64,000 bases of DNA from Methylobacterium iners (GTDB lineage: Bacteria; Pseudomonadota; Alphaproteobacteria; Rhizobiales; Beijerinckiaceae). A program made the position numbers and the translations under genes. The notes below the pieces were generated by a model. That model ran no database searches. It was not told the DNA's origin and saw only the letters and a program-made list of their open reading frames with translations. How positions within the stretch are numbered: position 1 is the first letter of the stretch; each line of letters starts with the position of its first letter. The DNA lies in the NCBI RefSeq assembly GCF_022179305.1, contig NZ_BPQP01000036.1, positions 59,079 through 123,078 of the forward strand. Reading direction: 5' to 3'. Positions 48,541 through 57,814 of the stretch are shown piece after piece.

Positions 48541-49157
48541 TCGGTCCATTCTCGGATGACGGTCTCGGTCTGGACGGTCTCGACCTGCTGCCCGTAGCGC
48601 GAGCGGTACAGCGTGAGAAGCGCGTCATGCGCCTCGTCGGACGAGCTGCAGAGGGCGTCGATAGCCACCACGATGCGGTAGCCGCGGTCGACGGCCCCGA
48701 GCACGGCGGCGAGGACACAGACATCGGTCTCGCAGCCGCTCACGACAAGGGTATCGATGCCGCGGGCCTGGAGGCGGGCGTCGAGGCCGGTCTCCAGCCA
48801 GGGCGAGTAGACGCGCTTGTCCACGATCTCGGCGGGCGGCACGAACTCGGCCAGTTCGGGCATGAGCTCGACGAGGTCGGGATCGAGGGCCTCCAGGGTC
48901 ATCCCGGACCAGCGCTTCGAATACTGGCTCCAGGTACCGCGTCCCTCGCCCGGGTAGCGGGCGGGAATGAAGCGGGTGAACCAGGTGCGCGCGGGCCAGG
49001 CCTCGACGATCCGGCGGACATTGGGCATCGCCCTCGGCATCCAGGGCGTGTGCCAGTCCGTCTTCTCGGCGAACATCCGCTGCATGTCGACGCAAAGATG
49101 GGCGCAGCTTCGCCCGAGGGGGCCGTAACGCAGCTCTTCGTTCCTGGTCTCCGCCAT
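48537..49157 (-). CDS. Isochorismatase-like cysteine hydrolase
   Basis: The 206-residue protein carries the catalytic triad of the family: Asp in HLCVDMQRMF, Lys in IVDKRVYSPW and Cys in VVSGCETDVCVLAAV. Members hydrolyse amides such as nicotinamide, or isochorismate. An upstream start at 49217 would add 20 unrelated residues. It is coupled to the histidine phosphatase gene. The substrate is unknown. Confidence 0.85.
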   Translation of the reverse strand: MAETRNEELRYGPLGRSCAHLCVDMQRMFAEKTDWHTPWMPRAMPNVRRIVEAWPARTWFTRFIPARYPGEGRGTWSQYSKRWSGMTLEALDPDLVELMPELAEFVPPAEIVDKRVYSPWLETGLDARLQARGIDTLVVSGCETDVCVLAAVLGAVDRGYRIVVAIDALCSSSDEAHDALLTLYRSRYGQQVETVQTETVIREWTE

Positions 49158-49368
49158 CCTGGTCCCCGCCCTGCGATCGCCGCCTTTGGGAGGCGAGAAC
49201 CCTATGGGCAAAGACAATGTTCCGGCTCTCCACCGTGCCGGCCCGAGCCAAGGCAGACGGCCGATCAGGCGTCTGTTCGCTGCGTCCCATTGCGCACGAA
49301 GCTGCCGCTTCCCTCACGGGCAGGGTTCGGACGCCGTCCGAGCGCCGTTGCTTCCCCTGGCGGTTCGC

Positions 49369-50088
49369 TCACGCGGAGACCCGCCGAGCCGGGATCCCCA
49401 ACGATCCGGCCAGCATCGCGCGGGCGCGGCTCACGCGACTTTTGACCGTGCCGACCTGACAGCCCACGAGGTCGGCGGCGGCCTCGTAGGTCAGCCCCTG
49501 GGCCGCGACGAGCAGCAAGGCCTCGCGCTGAACCGCCGGCAGCTTGCCGAGCAGGCTCCAGACCTGCTTCAGCTCGATCCCGTGCTCCTGCGCGGGCTGC
49601 ACGGTCATCTGGCCCGCGGCGATGCCATCCGCGTCCTCGACCTCGCGCTTCCGCTTGCGGCAATCGGTGTAGAACTGGTTGCGCAGGATGGTGCAGAGCC
49701 AAGCCATCAGGTTCGAACCCGGCGCGAAGTGGTTCTGGTTCGCCCAGGCCTTCAGGAGCGTCTCCTGCACCAGGTCGTCGGCCCGGCTCGGGTTGAGCGC
49801 CAGGGACAACGCGAAGGCCCGGAGCCCGGGAAGCGCCGCAACGAGGTCGTTGCGGAAGGCGGCGTCATGCCCCTCCTCCGGCAGGCGCGCTTCGAGCCGA
49901 GCGACGAGATCCACCAACTGCTTCGGCAGCTCGTCGCTCAGACGCGCGGCGTAGAAGGCCAGGAGCTCACGCCCGAGGTGATCGCGGGAGGCTGCCGGGA
50001 GAGCGGGCCTGACCTCGGGCGACATCACGGCGAGGGGCGACGGGGCCAGGCGATCCAGGACGGTCTCATCACACACACTCAGCGTCAT
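49369..50088 (-). CDS. EcfG-like sigma-70 family factor (copy 2)
   Basis: The 239-residue protein closely matches the sigma factor at 5317-6027: FRNDLVAALPGLRAFALSLA, ADDLVQETLLKAWANQ, LMAWLCTILRNQFYTDCRKR and LPAVQREALLLVAAQGLTYE with VGTVKSRVSRARAML. Both have an N-terminal extension of about 65 to 75 residues. The ATG at 50088 follows a GGAGG site at five bases. A TATACAGT dyad lies 41 bases upstream and is shared with the XRE regulator nearby. No anti-sigma gene is adjacent. Confidence 0.9.
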   Translation of the reverse strand: MTLSVCDETVLDRLAPSPLAVMSPEVRPALPAASRDHLGRELLAFYAARLSDELPKQLVDLVARLEARLPEEGHDAAFRNDLVAALPGLRAFALSLALNPSRADDLVQETLLKAWANQNHFAPGSNLMAWLCTILRNQFYTDCRKRKREVEDADGIAAGQMTVQPAQEHGIELKQVWSLLGKLPAVQREALLLVAAQGLTYEAAADLVGCQVGTVKSRVSRARAMLAGSLGIPARRVSA

Positions 50089-50129
50089 CGCACCCTCCCA
50101 CTCACCACACGTGAGGCCTCAGCCTCGGT

Positions 50130-50149
50130 TATACAGTGAATACCATATA
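50130..50149. promoter_or_regulatory. Dyad operator candidate, site 1
   Basis: TATACAGTGAATACCATATA has arms TATACAGT and the reverse of TATATGGT with a four-base spacer. It lies 41 bases upstream of the copy 2 sigma gene and overlaps the expected promoter. Closely related sites lie at 51466-51489 and, more weakly, at 51035-51052. Confidence 0.5.
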
Positions 50150-50242
50150 GCGCACTTTGGAACCCTTCAAGACGAAGCTGCGCCTCGCGCAGCTTGGGAC
50201 ACGCGGCGCTTGGGGCGAGGGTCAAATCGGGTGCGCCAGCCG

Positions 50243-50972
50243 TCATGCGCTCGACCGGGAATCCCGGTGCATGACGCCGATCGTGTCCGAGAGAAAGGCT
50301 CGCGCCCGGCTGACGCGGCTCTTCACGGTTCCGGTCTCGCAGCCGAGGATTGCGGCGGCCTCTCCATAACTCATGCCACTCGCGCCCACGAGAATGAGCG
50401 CGTCCCTCTGTCGAGAGGGAAGTTGCGCGAGCGATCTCCAGACGTCTTGGAGCGCAACACGATCGAATTGATCGGGTGGGGGACACGAGCTGCCCCGCGG
50501 CCTTTCCGTCGGGATCGTCGGTCTCATGCTTGGCCTTGTGGCGATCCTGGGAGGCTTGGTTGCGAAGGAGCGTGATGACCCAGGCCCTGAGGTCGGCACC
50601 CTGCTGGAAGCGATGCTGGCGCTGCAGCGCCTTGAGCACCGCATCCTGGACCAGATCGTCCGCCCGGTGGAGATCGGCGTCGATGGATCGGGCGAAGCGG
50701 CGCAGGGCGGGAAGCACCGCGAGCAAAGCTCCCCGGAACGCAAGGGCGTCGCCCCCGCCCTGCGTGGTCACGCGATCTTCGAACGCTGCGATAAGGGCGA
50801 CGAACCGTTGTGGCAGGCTCTCATCGACGGCGGACGCGTAATGGGCCCTCAAGGGGGCTCGGAGATGGTCGCGAAGGGCGCCGCCCTGTAGAGCTTGGCG
50901 GGCGCCCCCGATCCTGTTCCTGGAGACGTTCCGGTCGCGTGGCAGCTCTCCGTTTCGGAGGTGCGATGACAT
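50243..50972 (-). pseudogene. EcfG-like sigma factor (copy 3), frameshifted
   Basis: The first frame runs from ATG 50972 through region 2 (FRGALLAVLPALRRFARSID, ADDLVQDAVLKALQRQ, LRAWVITLLRNQA) to GKAAGQLV. Region 4 (VWRSLAQLPSRQRDALILVG, GETGTVKSRVS-like CETGTVKSRVSRARAFL) then continues in another frame to the stop at 50243. The switch falls at a run of five G residues (50478-50482); one extra base there would explain it. It is a recent pseudogene, a sequencing error or a slippage site. Without the shift the protein would be about 242 residues, like its two paralogues. Confidence 0.8.
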
Positions 50973-51034
50973 CGCGCGCGTGCTCTGCGTCCGTGGGTGG
51001 GAGACGTCCTGGCGTCCCGTACAGCGATGCGATG

Positions 51035-51052
51035 TTATAAACTCACTGTACA
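51035..51052. promoter_or_regulatory. Dyad operator candidate, site 2 (weak)
   Basis: Read on the minus strand this is TGTACAGTGAGTTTATAA. It keeps the ACAGTGA half-site of site 1 but the second arm is poor and the orientation is reversed. It lies 62 bases upstream of the frameshifted sigma gene start. Confidence 0.35.
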
Positions 51053-51113
51053 GGCATCAAGGGCGCAGGCGGCATGACCCCGCGCCCGGACGAGGGTCTC
51101 ACCTCGACGCGGA

Positions 51114-51422
51114 TCAGCCCTCGGTTCCGGTTCCGAACAGGATCTCGTGGGTCAGCGGGTCGTAGAACCGCATCAGCGTCTTGACGAAGGGCCGAACCTC
51201 GACATGGAGCGCCTGCGCCCAAGCGCCGTAGCGATCCGGGGGGATGCGGCCGCGTCCCGTCTCGAGCTGGGAGATGAAGGTGTAGTACTCGGCACCCACG
51301 AGGTTCGCGAGCTGGCGCTGCGAGAGCCCGCGCGCCTCCCGCAACTCCTTCAGGTACCGGCCGCCCTCGCGGCGCAGCTCCTGCACCTCTTCCGATGCCA
51401 GGCGTTGATGATGAGCATACAC
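51114..51422 (-). CDS. XRE-family helix-turn-helix regulator
   Basis: The 102-residue protein has a Cro/C1-type helix-turn-helix (LKELREARGLSQRQLANLVG, then AEYYTFISQLETGRGRIPPD) and a C-terminal helical part (YGAWAQALHVEVRPFVKTLM). The start is taken as GTG at 51422. Palindromic sites upstream of this gene and of the two sigma genes suggest that it controls itself and them. No cognate toxin or protease is adjacent. Confidence 0.8.
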   Translation of the reverse strand: MYAHHQRLASEEVQELRREGGRYLKELREARGLSQRQLANLVGAEYYTFISQLETGRGRIPPDRYGAWAQALHVEVRPFVKTLMRFYDPLTHEILFGTGTEG

Positions 51423-51749
51423 GGCGGCCGCTGCCTTCTTCCAACCTTGAGCCGCAGAATGCCGGCCTATACAGTAATAAGTATATAGGCTTGTCGAGCG
51501 GGAGGAGTCCAGTGCGATCTCGCCGCGAATCCGGATGCACGGGCGAGGCAACTTCGCGCGGTCTTGGCGGTTAAGCCAAGTTGGTGCCGATGGGACGGGA
51601 GCAGGCGAATCGATGCGTATGGCGGTCAATCGCCCGTCGTCCCGGCCGAAGCGAACGCTGCGCTCGGGCGCATGCGCCCAGGGCCATCGGCGGGACCTGC
51701 TACGATCCGAAAGGCTCCGCCCTCCGACCGGTCTTGGTGAGTAAGCCGG
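51423..51749. other. Divergent intergenic region
   Basis: These 327 bases separate the XRE gene from the type I secretion operon. They hold the dyad at 51466-51489 near the XRE gene. No other gene, promoter or repeat is clear in the rest. Confidence 0.5.
51466..51489. promoter_or_regulatory. Dyad operator candidate, site 3
   Basis: The core TATACAGTAATAAGTATATA has two TATA-type arms with CC and GG at the outer ends, making an imperfect 24-base palindrome. It lies 43 bases upstream of the XRE regulator start, where an autoregulatory operator would be expected. It matches site 1 (50130-50149) closely. Confidence 0.5.
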
Positions 51750-53513
51750 ATGCGTGACGATTGTTCCCCATCCGTGTTGAGCGACGGGCTGCGGGCCCTG
51801 AAACCTGTCTTCCTGACCGCGTTCGTCTTCGGGTTCTTCATTAATGTGCTGCTGTTCGTCAGCCCATTGTACATGCTTCAGATCTACGACCGCGTTCTCT
51901 TGAGCCGAAACGAGGGAACACTGCTCGGCATCACGGTGATCGCGGCTTTTGCACTCGTCGTCTACGCCGCGCTGGAGATGCTCCGCTCGCGCATTCTGGT
52001 TCGTGGCGGGATCATCTTCGATCAGCGGATCGCCGGTCCCATCTTCGATGCGGCGCATCGCGGCACGCTGCGGAAGCCGGGCGGCGGACAGGAGACGGCC
52101 CTGCGGGACGTGGACGTGCTGCGCGAGTTCCTCACGAGCAGCGGCATCCTCGCCTTCTTCGACGCGCCCTGGACCCCGATCTTCCTCGTCGCCTGCTTCA
52201 TCCTCCATCCTTGGTTCGGGTGGATCGGGCTGATCGGCGGGGCGGTGATCCTGGCGCTCACGCTCCTGAACGAGCTTGCCACGCGCCGTTCGATCGACGC
52301 GGCGAGCCAGGCCGCCGGCACCGCCGCCCAGCAGGCGCGGGCCATGTTCCGCAACGCCGACGTGCTTCGCGCCATGGGCATGCTCGCCGCCGTGCGGAGC
52401 CTCTGGCGCTCCCGCCACGACGAGGCGCTGCTGTTCCAGGCCCATGCCAGCGACCGGGCCGGGATCATCGTCGCCGCGACGAAGTTCGTGCGCATGTTCC
52501 TGCAGATGGTGGTCCTGGGGGTCGGCGCCTACCTGGCCATCCATCGCGAGATCTCGGCGGGATCGATGATCGCCGCCTCGATCATCATCGGACGGGCGCT
52601 CGCACCGATCGAGCTCGTCGTGGCGAACTGGAAGGGCTTCACCGCCGCGCGCGCCAGCTACGGCCGCCTCGCGCGCCTCGTCGAGGCGGAGGGGCAGGAG
52701 CCCGAGCGCATGGCGCTGCCTCGGCCGCAGGGCCGGATCGCGGTGGAGTCGCTGTCGGTGGCCGCCCCGGGCACGTCGCGACTCATCCTGAGCGACGTCA
52801 GCTTCGCGGTGGAGCCGGGCAGCGTCGTCGGGATCATCGGTCCGAGCGCGGCCGGTAAGTCGACGCTCGTGAAGGCGATCACGGGCGTCCTGCCGCGTGC
52901 CGGCGGCAGCGTCCGGGTCGACGGCTCGGATCTGGAGCACTGGGACCCGCAGGTGCTGGGGGGCGCCGTGGGGTACCTGCCGCAGGACGTCGAATTGTTC
53001 GACGGCACGGTGGCGCAGAACATCGCGCGTTTCGCCGTCCAGGATGAGGCCGCGATCATCGCAGCGGCGCAGATGGCCGGGTGCCACGCCCTGATCCAGG
53101 CGCTTCCGGACGGGTACAACACCGGGATCGGCGCGGGGGGGCACGTCCTGTCCGGGGGGCAGCGCCAGCGCATCGCCCTCGCCCGGGCGCTCTACGGCGG
53201 CCCGAGCCTCGTCGTGCTCGACGAGCCGAATGCGAGCCTCGACCAGGCCGGCGAGGCCGCCCTCGTCAGCGCCGTGGCGGAACTGAAGCGGCAGGGGACG
53301 ACGGTGCTGATCGTCACCCACAAGGTGAGCCTCCTGACCGGGGCCGATCAGGTTCTCGTGATGGCCGATGGCACCGTCCAGACCTTTGGTCCGGCGGCGC
53401 AGGTGCTCGAGGAGGTCGCCGGCCTGCGGCCCGTGCCCTCCCTCGTGCCGCCCGCGCAGCCCGGCAGCGCTGCGGGCCGCCGGCTTGCCGACATCCACCG
53501 AGCGGCGGGCTGA
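51750..53513 (+). CDS. Type I secretion ABC transporter (PrtD type)
   Basis: The 587-residue protein has six N-terminal membrane helices (LTAFVFGFFINVLLFVSPLY in the first) and an ATPase domain with Walker A GPSAAGKST near residue 367, signature LSGGQRQR near 466 and Walker B LVVLDEPNASLD near 487. It exports a C-terminally signalled protein with an adaptor and an outer-membrane TolC-like channel. The adaptor gene follows after three bases; no tolC lies in the window. Confidence 0.93.
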   Translation: MRDDCSPSVLSDGLRALKPVFLTAFVFGFFINVLLFVSPLYMLQIYDRVLLSRNEGTLLGITVIAAFALVVYAALEMLRSRILVRGGIIFDQRIAGPIFDAAHRGTLRKPGGGQETALRDVDVLREFLTSSGILAFFDAPWTPIFLVACFILHPWFGWIGLIGGAVILALTLLNELATRRSIDAASQAAGTAAQQARAMFRNADVLRAMGMLAAVRSLWRSRHDEALLFQAHASDRAGIIVAATKFVRMFLQMVVLGVGAYLAIHREISAGSMIAASIIIGRALAPIELVVANWKGFTAARASYGRLARLVEAEGQEPERMALPRPQGRIAVESLSVAAPGTSRLILSDVSFAVEPGSVVGIIGPSAAGKSTLVKAITGVLPRAGGSVRVDGSDLEHWDPQVLGGAVGYLPQDVELFDGTVAQNIARFAVQDEAAIIAAAQMAGCHALIQALPDGYNTGIGAGGHVLSGGQRQRIALARALYGGPSLVVLDEPNASLDQAGEAALVSAVAELKRQGTTVLIVTHKVSLLTGADQVLVMADGTVQTFGPAAQVLEEVAGLRPVPSLVPPAQPGSAAGRRLADIHRAAG

Positions 53514-53516
53514 GCG

Positions 53517-54887
53517 ATGGCCCTCCCCTCGATCAGCCCTGCGCTGCCTCGGCTCCCCGAGCTCCCAGGTCGCTCGGCGGCCGAGGCGCGGGGTGCGGCC
53601 GCTCCGACGAGTTGGCGCCCCTATGCGGTGGCCGGCTACGCCCTGATCCTGGCGACCTTCGGCGTGATGGGCGTCTGGGCGGCCACGGTGCGCCTCGATC
53701 GCGCCGTGATCAGCCCGGGCGTCATCACCGCGGAAGGCAGCCGGAAGGTGGTTCAGCATTTCGAGGGCGGCATGGTCCGCGAGGTCCTGGTGCGGGACGG
53801 CCAGAGCGTTCAGGAGGGCGACGTCCTCCTGCGCATCGACCCGCTCCAGTCGCGCGCCGCCGCCGACGTGCTGGGGAACCAGCTCGACGCCGCCCTGATC
53901 CTCGAGGCGCGGCTCAGGGCCGAGCAGAACCAGGCACGCGACCTCGATCTGCCCCCGGAGATCATCCGGCGCCAGGGAGAGGATGCGATCGCCCGCATGA
54001 TCGGCGATCAGGTGATGCACCTCACCGAGCGCCAAGCCTCCGTTCAGGCGCAGCTGAACCTGATCAATGCCCGCGTGACGCAGCTGAACACCGAGATGTC
54101 GGGCCTCGCGGTCGAGCGATCCTCCGTCGAGGAGCAGGTCGGCTTCATCAACCAGGAGCTCGAGGGCCTGCGCGCGCTGCGCGAGAAGAATCTCATCCCC
54201 CTCTCCCGCGTCCTCCTGATGGAGCGCGAGCGTATGCGGCTGCAGGGCGTGATCGGGCGCTCCGTGGCGGAGACCGCCAAGGCACAGAACGCGATCGGCG
54301 AGGCCGGGCTGCAGGTCGCGCAGCTCAAGCAGAAGCTCCAGGAGGCCAATACGGCCCAGCTCCTGGACACGCGCCAGAAGATCTCGGAACTCCGCGAGAA
54401 GCTCCTCGTCGCCCAGGACGTGCTCCAGAGGCACGAGGTGCGCGCCTCGCATCGCGGCGTGGTCCAGGGCCTCAAGGTCTACACGATCGGACAGGTGATC
54501 CGCTCGGGCGAGCCGCTCATGGAGCTCGTCCCGACGAGCGATCGGCTCGTCATCAGCGTCCAGTTCTCCCCGAACGACCTCGAGGCCATCCATGCGGGGA
54601 TGCGGGCGGAGATCAAGTTTCCGAGCTTCCAGGCGCGCCGGACGCCCACGATCTTCGGCACCCTGAAGACCGTCTCGCGCGATCGCCTGATCGACGACAC
54701 CACGAAGCAGGCCTACTTCGCGGGCATCGTCGAGATCCACGACGACCAGGTTCCCGGCGAGGTCAGGCCCCGCTTGATGGCCGGACTTCCCGCCGAGATC
54801 GTCGTGTCGGCCGGCGAGCGGACGGCGCTGGATTACCTCGTCAGGCCCTTCTTCGACGCGATGGGACGCGCCTTCCATGAACGCTAG
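53517..54887 (+). CDS. HlyD family periplasmic adaptor of type I secretion
   Basis: The 456-residue protein has one membrane helix near residues 38-58 (YALILATFGVMGVWAATVRL), a lipoyl-like part (EGGMVREVLVRDGQSVQEGD), a long coiled coil and the C-terminal adaptor domain (VRASHRGVVQGLKVYTIGQV). It bridges the ABC transporter and the outer-membrane channel. It is directly downstream of the transporter gene and 39 bases before the large low-complexity protein. Confidence 0.92.
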   Translation: MALPSISPALPRLPELPGRSAAEARGAAAPTSWRPYAVAGYALILATFGVMGVWAATVRLDRAVISPGVITAEGSRKVVQHFEGGMVREVLVRDGQSVQEGDVLLRIDPLQSRAAADVLGNQLDAALILEARLRAEQNQARDLDLPPEIIRRQGEDAIARMIGDQVMHLTERQASVQAQLNLINARVTQLNTEMSGLAVERSSVEEQVGFINQELEGLRALREKNLIPLSRVLLMERERMRLQGVIGRSVAETAKAQNAIGEAGLQVAQLKQKLQEANTAQLLDTRQKISELREKLLVAQDVLQRHEVRASHRGVVQGLKVYTIGQVIRSGEPLMELVPTSDRLVISVQFSPNDLEAIHAGMRAEIKFPSFQARRTPTIFGTLKTVSRDRLIDDTTKQAYFAGIVEIHDDQVPGEVRPRLMAGLPAEIVVSAGERTALDYLVRPFFDAMGRAFHER

Positions 54888-54926
54888 ACCGGCAGCAGCA
54901 GCGCGATCGAGGGGAGCGGGATCGAC

Positions 54927-57797
54927 ATGGGTGCGGTGATCTCATTCTTCCGGCCCGCCCCGACGACGCAGGGGAACTGGTCGCAACAGGAGCTCGCCGA
55001 GTTCTACCGCGTCGAGGCGGCGCTGATCCGTGCCGGGCTGCGGATCACCAGCGAGCAGGGCCTGAGCGACGAGGCGGACCCCTGGTTCGTCTTCTGCGAG
55101 CCCGACGGCGAAGCGATCATGCATTTCGCCCGGATCGACGGCAGCTACGTGGTCGCCTCCGACGCCCTCGATCACGCGATGCGCGGCCCCGACTTCCGCG
55201 CGCTCCTCAACCAGATCGCCGAGCAGTATCCCTCGCTCCTGCCCATCCCGCGGCCGGACGCCGGCACCAAGCTCGTGGTTCATCCCGCCGCGCTGCTGGC
55301 GGCGATCGTCGCGGCCGCAGCCCTCGCCCTCTCGTCCGGCGACGCGGCCGCGCACGAACTGGAAGGCGTCGAGCCAGCGTCCGACGCCGGCCCGGGCCCG
55401 TTGCGAGGCGCAGGCCATCGCGAGAGCGCCGAGAAGGCGGCGCCTCCGGCGAAGGCCGAAGCACCGGGACAGTCCCGGGAGCCGGAGGATCATCGCAAGC
55501 TCGTCGAAGCCCTCATCCTATCGGCCATGCTCTTTGCCGCCGAGAGCTTCGCGGCCGACCCGCTCGAGCACGGCGCGGACGCCGCCTCGCTCTTCATGGC
55601 GCAAGCGCGCGGCGCCGCGGAGCACGCCGGCCTGGACGACGGGGCGCAGTCCATCGATGCCGGAGGCGGCTCCGGCCGGCCAGGGGCGTCGCTCCTCCAG
55701 CGCGAGGCGGCCGTCGCTCCCGAGAGGGACGGCTTCCATCGCAATCCGTCGGTGGCGGGCTCGGCACCCTCGCAGACGAGCCAGCCCGTCAGACCCGACG
55801 CGGTCTCGGAGGGAGCGGCGCCACCTCACCCCGTGTTCGCAAACCTGCGCGCCGCGCCGGAGCCGCACCTGCTGAATGCCCGCTCCGTCGAGGGCGAGGC
55901 CGCCCCCGACGCTGCCAGCCCAACCCCCGCGGCTGGTGGCGTCGAGAAGGCTTCGTCAGGCTCGGCTGCCTCGCAGCAGGCAACCGAGGAGGGCGCGCGA
56001 TCGACGGACCTGTCGCAGGATCGCTCGAACCACCAAGGTCATCAGGATGGTCCGTCCTCCACCGTTCAGTCCGCGCACGCCCGGGGCGCCACGTCCAACC
56101 CTGCTGCTCGGTCCGACGACGAGCGTGTGCCGCGCTCGATCGAGCGCGCCGACCGTCAGGAGCGCGAAGAGGCCGACAGGCAGGCCGCGAGTGGCCGCCG
56201 ATCGGAGTCAGGTGGCGAGCATCATTCGACCGATCCCTCGGGTCCGTCCCACGGCGTCCGGACCGAGGCTCGCGACAGGGATGAGAAGGGGAAGGACGGA
56301 GACGAGAGCGGTCCGAACCGCGGGCGCGAGAACGTCGGCGAGGCCGATCACGGAACGCACGGCTCCAATGGGCAAGCTGCGAGCGACCGGGATTCCGGGC
56401 CGCCGGAAGCTTCGAGGTCGCGCGGCGCGGGTGTCGAGGCGGGTACCGGCGAGGCTCGGGCCCGCGAGGCAAGCGCGGATCGAGGGAGCGAACCCGCCGA
56501 AGTCACCCAAGCCAGGCAGGACCAGGGATCGAACGGCGGTTCTGCGAACGAACCCGCCGAGCCAGGCTCCGACACCGGGAGATCGGCGACGCAAGCCGAG
56601 GCTCGGGCCGTCGACGTGCAGGCGGGAGACCCCAGCCAGGACGAGTCCAGCCGTGGAAGCGGAAGGATCGATCAATCCGCCGATGCGCCGCCGCGCGGCT
56701 CGAACGGGCAAGCTGCGAATGATCAGGGAGCGAGGGCGGCCGATGCGGCGCCGTCACCCGATCCCGCGGCATCGCGCAACGCAGACGGCGAACCCGGCAT
56801 CGCCGAAGTCCAGGGCCGGGACGCCCGTGCGGACGGCGGCAACGGACAGGCGACGACCTCCGGGGGCGGAGGACACCGGGAAGCGAACGGCGCTGGGGCG
56901 GGCGGTCCCGAGCCGGACAATCCGGGGGCTCGATCCGAGGCAGGTAGCGAGGGGCAATCGGATAACCCGGGCGCACCCCGTGGCATCCAAGCCGAGGCTC
57001 ACGCCGGCGATGCGCGAGGGGCGGACCATGGTGGGGGCGGTTCGAACCGCGGGGGCGCGGAGGTCGCTCAGGCCGCCGATGGACCGCCGCACGGCTCGAA
57101 CGGACAAGGCGCGAACGGTCGGGGCTCGGAAGCGTTGGAGATGACGCCGGTCGACCTCCCGGCCCCGCGCAACGCGGCGGCGGACGCGCGTGGCGGCGAG
57201 GCCCAGGATCGGGAAGCGCGCGCAGCAGATCAGGACCATGAACACGCGGTCTCGCCCCAAGGCACGGGGCATCAGGGGGCGAACGGCGCTCACACGGACC
57301 CAGCCGCCGACAATCCAGGCTCCGGTACCCGCGACGCGCAGCGTGCAGCGGCGACGGCCTCAGAGAACGGGTCGCCGCAAGACCGAAGCGCGGCGGCTCT
57401 CGATGGCCATCCTCAATCGGACAGGTCCGTGCCCGGCGGAGATGAGGAGCACACGGGTCGCGGCGGCGGCAACGCAGCCGGCCCGCCAAATGCCCGTTCG
57501 GTGTCGGGGGCGGACGATCCGGCGGGACGGGGGGAAGCCGGCACGTCGCCGACGACCTCGGCTCAGAACGCCAACGCGCGGGAGCAAGCGCACGCGGATC
57601 ACGGCGGTGCGGGGCGCCAGGGCGGGTCCCTGCCCGCCTCCGTCGATGCCGACGGCAACCTCGTGTTCGGTGGGGGCAACAGGGCCGGCCGTCAGCCCGA
57701 GACGGGATACGTGCCGGGTGAGGCCGAGCCTGCCGCGGATGTCGGCCTCGTCGGGTTGCCGATCCACCATGCCGATCACCACCCACATCTCCAGTAG
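54927..57797 (+). CDS. Large low-complexity protein linked to type I secretion
   Basis: The 956-residue protein has a folded-looking N-terminus of about 105 residues (QQELAEFYRVEAALIRAGLR, then DPWFVFCEPDGEAIMHFARI), a hydrophobic stretch at 116-138 and another at 193-210. About 650 disordered residues rich in Gly, Ala, Asp, Glu, Arg, Ser, Asn and Gln follow, with a unit like HGSNGQAAN recurring. The C-terminus has a short ordered segment (VDADGNLVFGGGNRAG) and ends HHADHHPHLQ. The N-terminal domain occurs in other Rhizobiales beside such transporters. It may be the secreted substrate or a membrane-anchored partner; neither is shown. Confidence 0.75.
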   Translation: MGAVISFFRPAPTTQGNWSQQELAEFYRVEAALIRAGLRITSEQGLSDEADPWFVFCEPDGEAIMHFARIDGSYVVASDALDHAMRGPDFRALLNQIAEQYPSLLPIPRPDAGTKLVVHPAALLAAIVAAAALALSSGDAAAHELEGVEPASDAGPGPLRGAGHRESAEKAAPPAKAEAPGQSREPEDHRKLVEALILSAMLFAAESFAADPLEHGADAASLFMAQARGAAEHAGLDDGAQSIDAGGGSGRPGASLLQREAAVAPERDGFHRNPSVAGSAPSQTSQPVRPDAVSEGAAPPHPVFANLRAAPEPHLLNARSVEGEAAPDAASPTPAAGGVEKASSGSAASQQATEEGARSTDLSQDRSNHQGHQDGPSSTVQSAHARGATSNPAARSDDERVPRSIERADRQEREEADRQAASGRRSESGGEHHSTDPSGPSHGVRTEARDRDEKGKDGDESGPNRGRENVGEADHGTHGSNGQAASDRDSGPPEASRSRGAGVEAGTGEARAREASADRGSEPAEVTQARQDQGSNGGSANEPAEPGSDTGRSATQAEARAVDVQAGDPSQDESSRGSGRIDQSADAPPRGSNGQAANDQGARAADAAPSPDPAASRNADGEPGIAEVQGRDARADGGNGQATTSGGGGHREANGAGAGGPEPDNPGARSEAGSEGQSDNPGAPRGIQAEAHAGDARGADHGGGGSNRGGAEVAQAADGPPHGSNGQGANGRGSEALEMTPVDLPAPRNAAADARGGEAQDREARAADQDHEHAVSPQGTGHQGANGAHTDPAADNPGSGTRDAQRAAATASENGSPQDRSAAALDGHPQSDRSVPGGDEEHTGRGGGNAAGPPNARSVSGADDPAGRGEAGTSPTTSAQNANAREQAHADHGGAGRQGGSLPASVDADGNLVFGGGNRAGRQPETGYVPGEAEPAADVGLVGLPIHHADHHPHLQ

Positions 57798-57814
57798 GCA
57801 GGACCTGGCAGCGA

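Noticed and set aside
51535-51744. 69-codon frame before the secretion operon
   Set aside because: It has no ribosome site or motif and overlaps the region expected to hold promoters.
51114-54878. 1,254-codon minus-strand frame across the secretion operon
   Set aside because: Only its last 102 codons encode a real protein (the XRE regulator); the rest is antisense to the ABC transporter and adaptor genes.
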